From positions 1-64,000 of IMG/VR virus record IMGVR_UViG_3300046674_000204: a DNA stretch of 64,000 nt. One strand, given 5' to 3'. The notes beneath the pieces were generated by a model. It was not told the origin of the DNA and ran no database searches. It worked only from the letters and a program-made list of their open reading frames with translations. A program made the translations under genes and the position numbers. Source of the DNA: a virus. Of the stretch, positions 40,417 through 48,488 are shown piece after piece; the first letter of the stretch is position 1; each line of letters opens with the position of its first letter.

Positions 40417-40834
40417 CTTGTTTTCCTTTGGTTTTGAAGGATGGAGAGGGAGGGTTCCGGCCATAGCTTCCCCCTACCCCATGGAACCAAATCCATGAGG
40501 CGGGGAAACCATGGCCAAGTCCTGAAGGCCGGAGCCGGGATGGGACGCGTGCCAGAGGGGCTATTAGCCTACCTCGTCCTGATTTTCTGACAGCGCACTT
40601 AAGGACTTTCGCTTCCCGCGCCTTGGGCTTCATCAGCTCGGGAATTGCACCCGGTCGCCCATCGATTTGCTATGTGTAGTCCTCGCCATCGGCTATTGTC
40701 TAGTCTTTCTAAACTTTTTTCTCAGCGCCTCTTGCATAATGTATAGTTAGTCTGTACAACATCCTCACACCAAACGGAATGAGCCAGCCACCAGGCGCCG
40801 AGCGAAACCGGGATGGAAACGAGAGGATGAGGGC
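40417..40834. other. Regulatory gap before the early operon
   Basis: 418 bases without a convincing gene. It holds the rightward early promoter at 40732-40760. The stretch 40460-40680 contains GC-rich partial repeats (ggccgg, ccatgg) and could be a leader or small RNA, but no clear structure or T-run terminator is evident. Confidence 0.5.
40732..40760 (+). promoter_or_regulatory. Rightward early promoter with operator-like overlap
   Basis: TTGCAT, 17 bases, TACAAC, about 70 bases before the first early gene. The downstream half is GTTAGTCTGTACA, related to the operator at the Cro promoter. An alternative -10 (TATAGT at 40742-40747) with a weak -35 is also possible. Confidence 0.5.
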
Positions 40835-41140
40835 ATGTCTGAGATTTTGTTCCAGTTTGATGAACTCGCAATCGTCCTGAACGGCAAGACCGAGACCGGG
40901 ATGCTGATCGGCGGCACGGCTGAGCTGGTGGATGCCGGCGCTGACTATCCCGGCGAGTTTTACGTCCGCTCCGTCATGCTCGACGGCGGCACGATGCTTC
41001 ATCGGGATCGCACTGTGGATGCTTTCGAGGCTGAGCTTTTCAAGCGCATCGAGGCCGTCATCTGCAACGACAAGTCGGTAATTGGTCGGCACGCCGCGCT
41101 TGAATGGAGCGATGCCTATTCCGAAGCCGTCGCCGCTTAA
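40835..41140 (+). CDS. First early gene, unknown
   Basis: 101 residues with a GAGGATGAGGG ribosome binding site. Beta-alpha composition (FDELAIVLNGKTETGMLIGG, EFYVRSVMLDGG, LFKRIEAVICND). No family recognised. First gene of the rightward operon, so probably made early after infection or induction. Confidence 0.7.
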   Translation: MSEILFQFDELAIVLNGKTETGMLIGGTAELVDAGADYPGEFYVRSVMLDGGTMLHRDRTVDAFEAELFKRIEAVICNDKSVIGRHAALEWSDAYSEAVAA

Positions 41141-41181
41141 CCACCACCACTAGATCCGCTTAGGGGCGGAAGGGGATGAAT

Positions 41182-42426
41182 ATGAAAATCGAAAAACTCA
41201 CACCGGAGCAGGAAGCCTACCTTCCGAAATTTCGAGCCGATTGGCTGGCCGTAGGGCTGTCTACGGCGCGTGTTGATCGCGATCAGTCGACTGCCGCAGT
41301 CAAGGCTCTCTATGCCGCTGCTGGCGAAGCTGAGCCTATGGTGATGCATTTCGACAGCCCGGCACAGTGCATTATGGCTATCAACTTCTTCCGGCACTTC
41401 AAGGCTGGCGCGGAAGAGAAGGCTAATCTCGGGGCTAATCTCAGGGCTAATCTCGGGGCTAATCTCGGGGCTAATCTCGGGGCTAATCTCGGGGCTAATC
41501 TCTGGGCTAATCTCTGGGCTAATCTCTGGGCTAATCTCTGGGCTAATCTCGGGGCTAATCTCGGGGATAATCTCGGGGATAATCTCGGGGCTAATCTCAG
41601 GGCTAATCTCAGGGCTAATCTCAGGGCTAATCTCAGGGCTAATCTCGGGGCTAATCTCGGGGATAATCTCGGGGCTAATCTCAGGGCTAATCTCAGGGCT
41701 AATCTCGGGGCTAATCTCGGGGCTAATCTCGGGGCTAATCTCTGGGCTAATCTCAGGGCTAATCTCAGCTCTTTTGTCGATACGTGGTTCTGGGGCGGCA
41801 TGGATGCGCCGTGGCTCGCGTTTTATGAGTTCGGCCGGCACATCGGCGTGAAATATGAAAAGTCGGCGCATTTTGACGCCTATCTTGAGTACGCCAGATC
41901 TAGCGGGTGGATGTACGCCTACAAGGGCATAGCGTTCATCAGCGATCGTCCTACCATCATCCGTAAGGACGATGAGAACAGACTTCATAGCGAGATCGGC
42001 CCGTCAGTCGCGTTCTCGGACGGCTACGAAATGTACTCATGGCACGGGACTACTGTGCCTGCGCATTGGATCAACGATCGCGAGAACGTCGATCCAGTCG
42101 AAATCCTGAAGACGGAAAATGTTGAGCAAAGAGCCGCTGGCGCGGCCATCGTCGGTTGGCCGAAAATGTTCGATGTTTTGGAAGCTAAGACTGTTGACAA
42201 ACATGCAAACCCTGACATCGGCGAGCTTATCGAGCTGACATTGCCGGGATTGCCTGAGCCTGGACGCTTCCTCAAGGCCGTATGTCCGAGAAACGGAATC
42301 ATCTGTGAAGGCGTACCCCGCATCTCCGACATCGATGGGCTTCCGATCAATACCGCCTTGGCCGCACAGGCATGGCGGATCGGCGACCCACAATCTGAAT
42401 ACATCCACCCCGAGCGTAGAACCTGA
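41182..42426 (+). CDS. DUF6745 protein with 29 tetrapeptide repeats
   Basis: 414 residues; the ATG at 41182 has AGGGG six bases upstream (an in-frame ATG at 41176 is possible). Residues 1-80 form a leader (KIEKLTPEQEAYLPKFRADW). Residues about 81-196 are 29 copies of [A/D]-N-L-[G/R/W], a regular four-residue repeat, which could stack as a beta-solenoid-like rod. The rest is a DUF6745 domain (FVDTWFWGGMDAPWLAFYEF, RLHSEIGPSVAFSDGY, HGTTVPAHWI). Such proteins are often followed by a small partner, as here. Function unknown. Confidence 0.8.
   Translation: MKIEKLTPEQEAYLPKFRADWLAVGLSTARVDRDQSTAAVKALYAAAGEAEPMVMHFDSPAQCIMAINFFRHFKAGAEEKANLGANLRANLGANLGANLGANLGANLWANLWANLWANLWANLGANLGDNLGDNLGANLRANLRANLRANLRANLGANLGDNLGANLRANLRANLGANLGANLGANLWANLRANLSSFVDTWFWGGMDAPWLAFYEFGRHIGVKYEKSAHFDAYLEYARSSGWMYAYKGIAFISDRPTIIRKDDENRLHSEIGPSVAFSDGYEMYSWHGTTVPAHWINDRENVDPVEILKTENVEQRAAGAAIVGWPKMFDVLEAKTVDKHANPDIGELIELTLPGLPEPGRFLKAVCPRNGIICEGVPRISDIDGLPINTALAAQAWRIGDPQSEYIHPERRT
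41422..41769 (+). repeat. 29 tandem 12-base repeats
   Basis: Repeat unit gctaatctcggg with variants (ggg, agg, tgg at the last codon; ggg-gat for Asp). Perfectly in frame for 348 bases. Long runs of identical units make this a slippage hotspot and an assembly risk. Confidence 0.95.
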
Positions 42427-42439
42427 AAGGAAAGTGCAT

Positions 42440-42787
42440 ATGAAACAGGTAATTGGACAGCAGGGCGAATGCAGGATCGTCAAGATCGATGCTCTTCCCG
42501 CCGGCATGGAGACGAAGAAAGTCGATCGTATCGCGAAAGGCTTCGTCATCTCCCACTCTGAAAGTGGTCACCATCATGTCTTGACCGGTGGCGACGTGAT
42601 GGAGCGCATCAACAACGTCCCGGCTGGCATGCAGATATTCTTCGCAATTTTGGATGAACCGCAGTCGTTCTTTCAGGACGCGGCGAACCCGCACGGCGGA
42701 TATGACCTTGATCCCGGCATCTACGAATTTCGTGTCTCGCGTGAATTCGATCCGTTCGCCGAACAGGCCCGGAGAGTTGCCGACTAA
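42440..42787 (+). CDS. Small partner of the DUF6745 protein
   Basis: 115 residues with GAAAGGAAAG upstream and 13 bases after the DUF6745 gene. It has a His cluster SGHHHVLTGGDVMER and ends in an acidic region (YDLDPGIYEFRVSREFDPFA). Proteins of this kind commonly sit right after DUF6745 genes, so the two probably act together. A metal-binding role is possible from the histidines; not shown. Confidence 0.7.
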   Translation: MKQVIGQQGECRIVKIDALPAGMETKKVDRIAKGFVISHSESGHHHVLTGGDVMERINNVPAGMQIFFAILDEPQSFFQDAANPHGGYDLDPGIYEFRVSREFDPFAEQARRVAD

Positions 42788-42859
42788 GCCGATCAAGTTC
42801 GGCATCCCGCCTTTGGCAAGCGGGATTTCGAAAGTGATTTTCAACAGGAGGGTTTGCTT

Positions 42860-43090
42860 ATGACCACCCGCGATCTCCAAATCCAATACCTCACCCCCAT
42901 CGAAGGAACATGGTTCCTCATGGATGCCCAGATAGCCGTCCTCGGCTTCAAGCTGGTCAAGGACGACCGTCGTCACCACAGGCATGACGACAGGGAGCGC
43001 GCCAGGGCTAAGGCCCGTCGTGAGGCTCTGTATGTCCGAGTGCCTGAGATCAGCCCTCGTGGTTCCGTTCACTCTGTTGCGGCGGAATGA
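42860..43090 (+). CDS. Small protein, unknown
   Basis: 76 residues from the ATG at 42860 with AGGAGGG seven bases upstream. Beta-like first half (LQIQYLTPIEGTWFLMDAQI) and a very basic middle (DDRRHHRHDDRERARAKARR). Coupled to the next gene by ATGA. Possibly nucleic-acid binding. Confidence 0.65.
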   Translation: MTTRDLQIQYLTPIEGTWFLMDAQIAVLGFKLVKDDRRHHRHDDRERARAKARREALYVRVPEISPRGSVHSVAAE

Positions 43091-43452
43091 CCATGACCGG
43101 CGAAGATTACTGGCAGGAAGCCTTCGAGATCGCTTTAGACGAGATGGGTTTGTTCCATATTGTCGAGACGATGACGGCAGAGCAACGCAAGGAAATGGGC
43201 CACGCTTTGGCGGGCTCTCACGAGTGCTACGGCATGGCGTTCTATAGCCCGCCGGCATCCGACCGGCTCAACGAGATTGAGCGCGAGCATAAAGCAAAAT
43301 TGGACGCCTTGCAGCGCGAGTTTGATGCCTATCGCGAGGACGCGGAGACGGCAGTCAAGAAGGCGTTGGGCCAATATTCCGACACTCAAGTCTCAATTGG
43401 CAAGTACGGCGAAGTTCTTCGCCACGGCGGCCGCACGGAGGTCATTCAATGA
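43087..43452 (+). CDS. Coiled-coil early protein, unknown
   Basis: 121 residues. Second half is a long coiled coil (LNEIEREHKAKLDALQREFD, AYREDAETAVKKALGQ). The first part (YWQEAFEIALDEMGLFHIVE) is helical. ATGA overlaps on both sides. Not recognised. Confidence 0.65.
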   Translation: MTMTGEDYWQEAFEIALDEMGLFHIVETMTAEQRKEMGHALAGSHECYGMAFYSPPASDRLNEIEREHKAKLDALQREFDAYREDAETAVKKALGQYSDTQVSIGKYGEVLRHGGRTEVIQ

Positions 43453-43766
43453 AAGAGATGATCGACAACGGAGGCCCAGCCTTCGGCATGAGAAAGCATA
43501 CTCCGGGACCTTGGATCTACTACGCTGACCTGCCAAGCGACGATCCGAATTGGCACATTGTCACAACCGCCAACAAAATGCGCGTTCTGGCAAATGTCCA
43601 CATCGAGCCCGGCAACCTGATGGACGAAGCCAACGCTCGCCTGATCGCCGCTGCTCCTGATCTATTGGCTGCGCTCAAGAATGCCGTCGCGCAGCTTGAG
43701 CGTCTTGGATCGGATGGTCTGTCTTCCGGGGCCATCGACGCGCTAGCCAAGGCGGAGGGACGTTAA
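43449..43766 (+). CDS. Small phage protein, unknown
   Basis: 105 residues of a type common in phages: KHTPGPWIYY near the start and ANARLIAAAPDLLAALKNAV near the end. The latter motif recurs in many phage proteins, with unknown role. Coupled to the preceding gene. Confidence 0.7.
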   Translation: MKEMIDNGGPAFGMRKHTPGPWIYYADLPSDDPNWHIVTTANKMRVLANVHIEPGNLMDEANARLIAAAPDLLAALKNAVAQLERLGSDGLSSGAIDALAKAEGR

Positions 43767-44201
43767 ATGCCGCGTCTCAAATTATCATTGCAGGATAGAA
43801 TTCGGGAAAGATCTGTAATCTCCGATTTTGGGTGTTGGGAATGGTCTCTTCGAAGGGACAGGGATGGATATGGCCAAACCAAGGTCCATGGCCTTTCCAA
43901 ACAAGCTCATCGTGCTTCTTATGAGGCGTTTATCGGCATAATACCCAACGGGTTAACCATTGATCATCTGTGCAGGAATCCATCATGCGTAAATCCTGCT
44001 CATCTTGAGGCCGTTACAAATAAAGAGAACATTCTCAGAAGTAATGGGATTACGGCAATTGAAGCCCGTCTAACCCATTGCCGTTCCGGCCATGAATTCA
44101 ATGACAAAAATACCTACATCGCGCCGAACGGGGCTCGGCATTGTCGTGCCTGCAATAGCGTTCGGACCTCGAAATATAAACAAAAGCGAGGCCGGTCATG
44201 A
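43767..44201 (+). CDS. HNH endonuclease
   Basis: 144 residues with the HNH core GLTIDHLCRNPSCVNPAHLE and a C-terminal zinc-type CRSGHEF ... HCRACNS. An opening CWEWSLRRDRDGYGQTKVHG is typical of HNH_3 homing nucleases. It starts one base after the preceding stop and its codon use looks more AT-rich than its neighbours. Probably a mobile insertion in the early operon. Confidence 0.85.
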   Translation: MPRLKLSLQDRIRERSVISDFGCWEWSLRRDRDGYGQTKVHGLSKQAHRASYEAFIGIIPNGLTIDHLCRNPSCVNPAHLEAVTNKENILRSNGITAIEARLTHCRSGHEFNDKNTYIAPNGARHCRACNSVRTSKYKQKRGRS

Positions 44202-44281
44202 CCTACATCTTCACCGAAATAACGATCGGCATTCTCTCCGGTCTGGTCAGCCTATCCTATCTGTATTGGAGCCGGTCATGA
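44198..44281 (+). CDS. 27-residue membrane peptide
   Basis: MTYIFTEITIGILSGLVSLS then YLYWSRS: one membrane span. Its ATG overlaps the HNH stop and its TGA overlaps the next start; the bases gccggtcatgac repeat at both junctions. The double coupling supports translation; function unknown. Confidence 0.5.
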   Translation: MTYIFTEITIGILSGLVSLSYLYWSRS

Positions 44282-44550
44282 CCCATCGTTGCGATTTTCG
44301 CACCTACGGCGAATGCGGTTGCCCCGCCGGCCACTGCCAGCAGAAGACCTATATGGCCCGCGCCAAGCAGCTCACCGCCGATCAGAACGCAGAATGGCGC
44401 GCATACAATCGGGCGACATTCTCGGCACTCACTTTCACCGTTCTTTGCGCCGTAACGGCCGGCCTTCTCGCGTTCGGCGCCATCAAGGGTGAGCAGCAGG
44501 AGCGGACTTCAAATCTAATCAATCAGGAGAATGTCGCGTGGGCAAAGTAG
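44278..44550 (+). CDS. Small membrane protein with Cys-rich N-terminus
   Basis: 90 residues from the ATG at 44278. The start has four cysteines (CDFRTYGECGCPAGHC), followed by a membrane segment (TFSALTFTVLCAVTAGLLAF) and a hydrophilic tail. Coupled to the tiny membrane peptide. Not recognised. Confidence 0.65.
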   Translation: MTHRCDFRTYGECGCPAGHCQQKTYMARAKQLTADQNAEWRAYNRATFSALTFTVLCAVTAGLLAFGAIKGEQQERTSNLINQENVAWAK

Positions 44551-44720
44551 CCGAATTTGACGCTGACCGGCTGCGTATCGGTTCGATTGTCGAACGAATA
44601 GTGAAGCCTTTGAATCCAGAGGGATTCATTGAATTCCAGCTTCGCCAGACAGTGACGGACGCCATCAAGGAAATCGGACGCGAACGCGCCATGGAAATCA
44701 TAAGGGAGGCAGCCGAATGA
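44538..44720 (+). CDS. Small helical protein, unknown
   Basis: 60 residues from a GTG with AGGAGA upstream. Mostly helical (LRIGSIVERIVKPLNPEGFI, DAIKEIGRERAMEIIREAAE). Overlaps both neighbours. No family recognised. Confidence 0.6.
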   Translation: MGKVAEFDADRLRIGSIVERIVKPLNPEGFIEFQLRQTVTDAIKEIGRERAMEIIREAAE

Positions 44721-45316
44721 CCTATTTCAGAACAGACTTTCATGAGTTCTGCGAACGCTCCGGATGCAATCCCGAAGACGTTGATCGTGTCGTCAAAGCC
44801 ATCGGTCAAGGATCTTGGTTAGCCGGCGGCGCTCTCCGTCGCACATTTATTGGCCACGCCATGGATAGCGACTTCGATTTCTTCTTTTCGTCTGCGGACG
44901 CCATGACAGCTTGGGAAGCTCGGCTTCCGTCGAATCTCAAGCTCGTGCGTGAGACCGAACATCACAAGCATTGGCGCGGCGCGGTCGAGGGTTCTGACTT
45001 GCCGATCGACGTCCAGGCCATCCGCTTTCGCTTCTACGAGAATGCTGAACAGGTGATCGACAGCTTCGATTACACGATCACAATGTTCGCGCTCGACGGA
45101 GATCAGTTAGTCACCACACCATATGCCCTATGGGATCTGGGACGCCGCAAGCTGGCTGTTCACAAGATCACCTATCCTGTCGCCACGATGCGTCGGCTGC
45201 TGAAATATACGAGGCAGGGCTTCACCGCTTGCGGCGGTTGCCTGTCATCCCTTCTCCGAGAAACGGCCCAATCCCCTGAAGCGATGGGCCAGCTCGATAT
45301 CCAGTACATCGATTGA
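44717..45316 (+). CDS. Nucleotidyltransferase-like protein
   Basis: 199 residues. Near residues 33-55 is SWLAGGALRRTFIGHAMDSD then FDFFF, a GG-x-R and D-x-D pattern of the polymerase-beta/poly(A) nucleotidyltransferase fold. The rest (FDYTITMFALDGDQLVTTPY) fits phage nucleotidyltransferases of unknown substrate. It may modify nucleic acid or a small molecule, or act against host tRNA; this is open. Confidence 0.7.
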   Translation: MTYFRTDFHEFCERSGCNPEDVDRVVKAIGQGSWLAGGALRRTFIGHAMDSDFDFFFSSADAMTAWEARLPSNLKLVRETEHHKHWRGAVEGSDLPIDVQAIRFRFYENAEQVIDSFDYTITMFALDGDQLVTTPYALWDLGRRKLAVHKITYPVATMRRLLKYTRQGFTACGGCLSSLLRETAQSPEAMGQLDIQYID

Positions 45317-45326
45317 GGGCGCTGAC

Positions 45327-46004
45327 ATGAGTTATTTGTATCTCGATATCGAAACTGTGCCAGTCCAGAGCGAAGAGGCGAAAGCTTTTATCTCGGCCAA
45401 GGTAAAGCCGCCAGCGCAGATGAAGAAGGCTGAAACCATCCAGGCTTGGGAAACTGAGCAGAAACCCGCAGCTCTCGAAGAGGCGATTGCCAAAACCTCT
45501 TTTGACGCGGCCTTTGGTCAGATTTGCTGCATCGGCTTGGCATTCAATGATAGCCCCGCAACATCCATATCGTGGCCAATTAACGCCGCTTCTGAAATGC
45601 TGGCAATTAAAGGCTTTTTTGAAATAACCAGTGATCTGATCGGAAATGGATTCCCGACCATCGTCGGGCATTACATCGCCGGTTTTGATATCAAGTTTAT
45701 CTGGCAGCGATGCATGGTTCTGGGCATCCGGGTTCCTGCATGGTTCCCCAAAGACCCCAAGCCGTGGGATGGCGGCATCTTCGACACTATGACGGCATGG
45801 GCGGGGCCGAGAGATACCATCAGCATGGATGATCTTTGCCGCGCCCTCGGCATTGAAGGCAAAGGCGATATTGACGGTTCGATGATCGGCAGGCTGTTCG
45901 CCGAAGGCAAACATGAGGTCATCGCCTCTTACTGCCGAGGTGATATTGATCGTACGCGGACGATCCACCGCAAGATGATGGCTGCTCTTGGGGAGGCTGC
46001 GTAA
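45327..46004 (+). CDS. DEDD-family 3'-5' exonuclease (PolB-exo-like)
   Basis: 225 residues with the DEDD exonuclease motifs: YLYLDIETVP (Asp, Glu), HYIAGFDIKFIWQR (Asp) and ASYCRGDIDRTRTIH (Asp) with the spacing of the DnaQ/PolB exonuclease type. It lies just before the Rad52-like gene, so it probably makes 3' or 5' resected ends for annealing recombination. Confidence 0.82.
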   Translation: MSYLYLDIETVPVQSEEAKAFISAKVKPPAQMKKAETIQAWETEQKPAALEEAIAKTSFDAAFGQICCIGLAFNDSPATSISWPINAASEMLAIKGFFEITSDLIGNGFPTIVGHYIAGFDIKFIWQRCMVLGIRVPAWFPKDPKPWDGGIFDTMTAWAGPRDTISMDDLCRALGIEGKGDIDGSMIGRLFAEGKHEVIASYCRGDIDRTRTIHRKMMAALGEAA

Positions 46005-46669
46005 TGGCGACCACCGAAGACATCAAACTCTTGTTCTCCGAGTTCCCCCGAGACGCGATTAGCTGGCGTGCGCAGTCCGTAACCAAGAATGGCGATAAGG
46101 CACTTGCACTCGCCTATATCGACGCCCGCGACGTTATGGACCGCCTGGATAGCATCATCGGTTCGGATGGTTGGCAGGACCGCTATGAGTTCAGCGGGCC
46201 AAGGACGATCTGCTACCTGTCGATTAAGGTTGACGGTGAATGGATCACCAAAGCGGACGGTGCGGGCGATACAGACGTCGAGGCCGAAAAGGGTGCCATC
46301 TCAGACGCTTTCAAGCGCGCAGCGGTAAAGTGGGGCATAGGTCGATACCTTTATGCCATGCCGACCCCATGGGTTCCTTGTGAAAGCTATGAATCTGGCG
46401 GAAAAAATCGCTGGAAGAGCTGGACCGATGATCCGTGGAACCATGTGCGCATGCCGAACGCGCCCAAGCCTTCCGCCGCTGCCCAAAAGAGAGACCTTGA
46501 GGAGATCGAAAAAGATCTGATCGATTGCGGATCTCTGGCGGCTGTAGATCGCTGTGCTTCCCAATGGAAAGACAAAGCCATCAAGGACGGTTGGTCGTCT
46601 GAATATAAGCAAGCCGCCGCTTCTAAGTTTGCGGCTCGGCGCACCTACCTTGAAAAGGAAGCAGCATGA
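46004..46669 (+). CDS. Rad52-family single-strand annealing protein
   Basis: 221 residues. The core is that of Rad52/22-like phage proteins: WRAQSVTKNGDKALALAYID, ARDVMDRLDSIIGSDGWQDR, GEWITKADGAGDTDVEAEKG, AISDAFKRAAVKWGIGRYLY. The C-terminal 70 residues are a charged tail. It anneals single strands in phage recombination and partners with the exonuclease before it. Confidence 0.85.
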   Translation: MATTEDIKLLFSEFPRDAISWRAQSVTKNGDKALALAYIDARDVMDRLDSIIGSDGWQDRYEFSGPRTICYLSIKVDGEWITKADGAGDTDVEAEKGAISDAFKRAAVKWGIGRYLYAMPTPWVPCESYESGGKNRWKSWTDDPWNHVRMPNAPKPSAAAQKRDLEEIEKDLIDCGSLAAVDRCASQWKDKAIKDGWSSEYKQAAASKFAARRTYLEKEAA

Positions 46670-46950
46670 CCACGAGATACGATGCAGTAGCCGTGCGCCG
46701 CTATAAGGACCGCGACGGAAACGAAAAGAGCCAATTCACTACGATTGGCACGGCATGGCCCATGAAGGATAAGGATGGCTTTACAGTTCGACTGAACGCC
46801 GTTCCGGCCCCTGCAGACGGCGAGTTCGTTATCCTTCTGATGCCACCTCGCCCAAAGGACGACAATCGTTCCAGCAGTCAATCTCGTGGCGAAGCATCAG
46901 GCAGGAATGCCAACTTCTCTCGCGATCTTGACGACGATATCCCATTTTAG
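46666..46950 (+). CDS. Small ssDNA-binding-like protein with SSB tail
   Basis: 94 residues. The first 60 residues could be an OB-like beta domain (DAVAVRRYKDRDGNEKSQFT, TVRLNAVPAPADGEFVILLM). It ends in FSRDLDDDIPF, the acidic tip by which bacterial SSB proteins recruit partners. Position after the annealing protein supports a single-strand role. It is shorter than SSB, so I do not call it SSB itself. Confidence 0.65.
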   Translation: MTTRYDAVAVRRYKDRDGNEKSQFTTIGTAWPMKDKDGFTVRLNAVPAPADGEFVILLMPPRPKDDNRSSSQSRGEASGRNANFSRDLDDDIPF

Positions 46951-46964
46951 CAGAGGGCATCCTG

Positions 46965-47465
46965 ATGAAGGAAGTATGGAAAACTGTGCCAAGTGCACCG
47001 CATTTTTTAGTCTCTGACGAGGGTCGGATAATGGTTTCGCCACACTACAAGGAAATGCCCTACGGTGGGATGAGACGATATGGCGGGCACCCTTATTTGG
47101 GAGTCTGGAACAAAGCTGATGGCCGATTCATAATTGTCCATAAAGGGCGGACATATAAGGTTGCTCCTCTGGTGTGCGAAGCTTTCAACGGGGGTAAAGT
47201 AGACCCAACCCACGTGTGCATGCACATTGACGAAGATGCCCGCAACAATAGGCCTGCGAACCTCGCTTGGGGTACTCAAAAAGAGAACTTGAACGCACCG
47301 AAATACATAGCGCGGCTTAAGAATCGACCTGATTCAGCAATTTGCAAATGCTGTAAAGAGACATTTTCTCCACGGTACTCTAAGCAGATGTTTTGCTCGT
47401 GCCATTGTTCGGGTCATTTCAACAATAAAACAAGAGCTGGGCTTTCAGCCGAGTGGAGGCGCTGA
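46965..47465 (+). CDS. HNH endonuclease with NUMOD4
   Basis: 166 residues. NUMOD4 at the start (WKTVPSAPHFLVSDEGRIMV), then an HNH-type V-C-x-x-H-I-D-E-D and NNRPANLAWGTQKEN. A zinc-type C-terminus (ICKCCKETFSPRYSKQMFCS) follows. Its stop overlaps the next start as TGATG. Placed inside the recombination group as a likely mobile insertion. Confidence 0.83.
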   Translation: MKEVWKTVPSAPHFLVSDEGRIMVSPHYKEMPYGGMRRYGGHPYLGVWNKADGRFIIVHKGRTYKVAPLVCEAFNGGKVDPTHVCMHIDEDARNNRPANLAWGTQKENLNAPKYIARLKNRPDSAICKCCKETFSPRYSKQMFCSCHCSGHFNNKTRAGLSAEWRR

Positions 47466-48298
47466 TGGGCACGGTCAACCGGACAATCGAGAATGACCAA
47501 CAAAAGGCGATGGTTATTCGCCTTATCGAAAACAGGGAATTCCCATTCACGTTGTCGTTGACAGATGGGAAGCACCGTAGCACGGCACAGAACCGCCTCC
47601 AGATGCTTTGGATGAAGGAGATTGCCGAGCAGCGCGGGGATATGACCCCGGCTGAGGTGCGAGCCTATTGCAAGCTCACCATTGGCGTTCCGATCCTTCG
47701 CGATGACAATGAAGCGTTCCGCATCCGGTATGACGAAATCCTCAAGCCGATGCCCTATGAGCACAAGATGAAGATCATGGGAGAGCCTATTGATCTGCCC
47801 GTCACGCGTCTTATGACAACGGCGCAGAAGACAAAATATCTTGACGGTATCATCCGTCATTTCTCTGAGCAGGGTATCATCCTCACCCTGCCAGACGATC
47901 ACATTCAAGAATCCGGCTCCTCCGCCCCCCTGGAGCCGGTACCAGCGGATGACCGCCCCCCTTCGGTCTCCGCAGCACCAGACGACGCCGCCCCCTCTCC
48001 GTCGTCTGGTGCTCCCTCTTCTGTCGATCTGGAATGGCTCAGGAACGTGGTCCGCATGCTGTGGGCCGCTACCAACTACCGAGGCGATATCGGCGTCCTG
48101 AAGGCCCAGAAAGTCGCGGCGCTGGCATCCTATCCAAAGCCGGATGGATGTTCCGAGATCGTCACCCGCAAGGCCGAGGCAGCCTATGGCTATTGCCGTC
48201 AGATCGTCTTGGGAGAACTCGAAAAGTCCGATGGGCTCGCCATGGTGGCCGGTGTTGTGGGCTGTGATCAACATGAGATCGGATGCGGCAATGGCTGA
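47465..48298 (+). CDS. NinB-like recombination protein
   Basis: 277 residues from the ATG at 47465. Residues 12-135 resemble the NinB/Orf recombination mediator family: LIENREFPFTLSLTDGKHRS, TAQNRLQMLWMKEIAEQRGD, PMPYEHKMKIMGEPIDLPVT. A Pro/Ser/Ala-rich linker (about 150-190) joins a C-terminal helical domain absent from lambda NinB. It would help load annealing proteins on SSB-coated DNA. Confidence 0.72.
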   Translation: MGTVNRTIENDQQKAMVIRLIENREFPFTLSLTDGKHRSTAQNRLQMLWMKEIAEQRGDMTPAEVRAYCKLTIGVPILRDDNEAFRIRYDEILKPMPYEHKMKIMGEPIDLPVTRLMTTAQKTKYLDGIIRHFSEQGIILTLPDDHIQESGSSAPLEPVPADDRPPSVSAAPDDAAPSPSSGAPSSVDLEWLRNVVRMLWAATNYRGDIGVLKAQKVAALASYPKPDGCSEIVTRKAEAAYGYCRQIVLGELEKSDGLAMVAGVVGCDQHEIGCGNG

Positions 48299-48488
48299 AT
48301 ATCGGACCGCCATCCAGATCGCCGCCGACAAGCTGGACTTGGACGTTTTCAATCTCGTCTCCGCTTTGGATCGCTTCGCCAATCAGCATCGGCTCGAAGA
48401 TGTTCGTGAGATGTCATCCATCATCGACGGCATGCGCCACAGGGTTCGCCGGCATATGCATCGCAAGGATGCGGAGGTGTCATCATGA
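48291..48488 (+). CDS. Small helical protein, unknown
   Basis: 65 residues from the ATG at 48291. Helical (IQIAADKLDLDVFNLVSALD, RFANQHRLEDVREMSSIIDG), basic near the end. Overlaps the NinB-like stop and the next start. Not recognised. Confidence 0.6.
   Translation: MAEYRTAIQIAADKLDLDVFNLVSALDRFANQHRLEDVREMSSIIDGMRHRVRRHMHRKDAEVSS

Noticed and set aside
41422-41769. CRISPR-like or pentapeptide repeat array
   Set aside because: Units are directly adjacent 12-base repeats without spacers and encode a four-residue period in frame, so neither a CRISPR array nor a pentapeptide repeat.
41310-41801. Minus-strand frame of Arg/Leu/Ala-Pro repeats
   Set aside because: Another shadow of the same 12-base repeat, with no independent support.
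41137-41988. Long minus-strand frame with an ISPE repeat opposite the tetrapeptide repeat region
   Set aside because: It is the antisense reading of the 12-base tandem repeat; no start signal and it runs against the early operon.
47414-48382. 322-codon minus-strand frame opposite the NinB-like gene
   Set aside because: Opposes a recognised gene within a tightly coupled operon and shows no family features.
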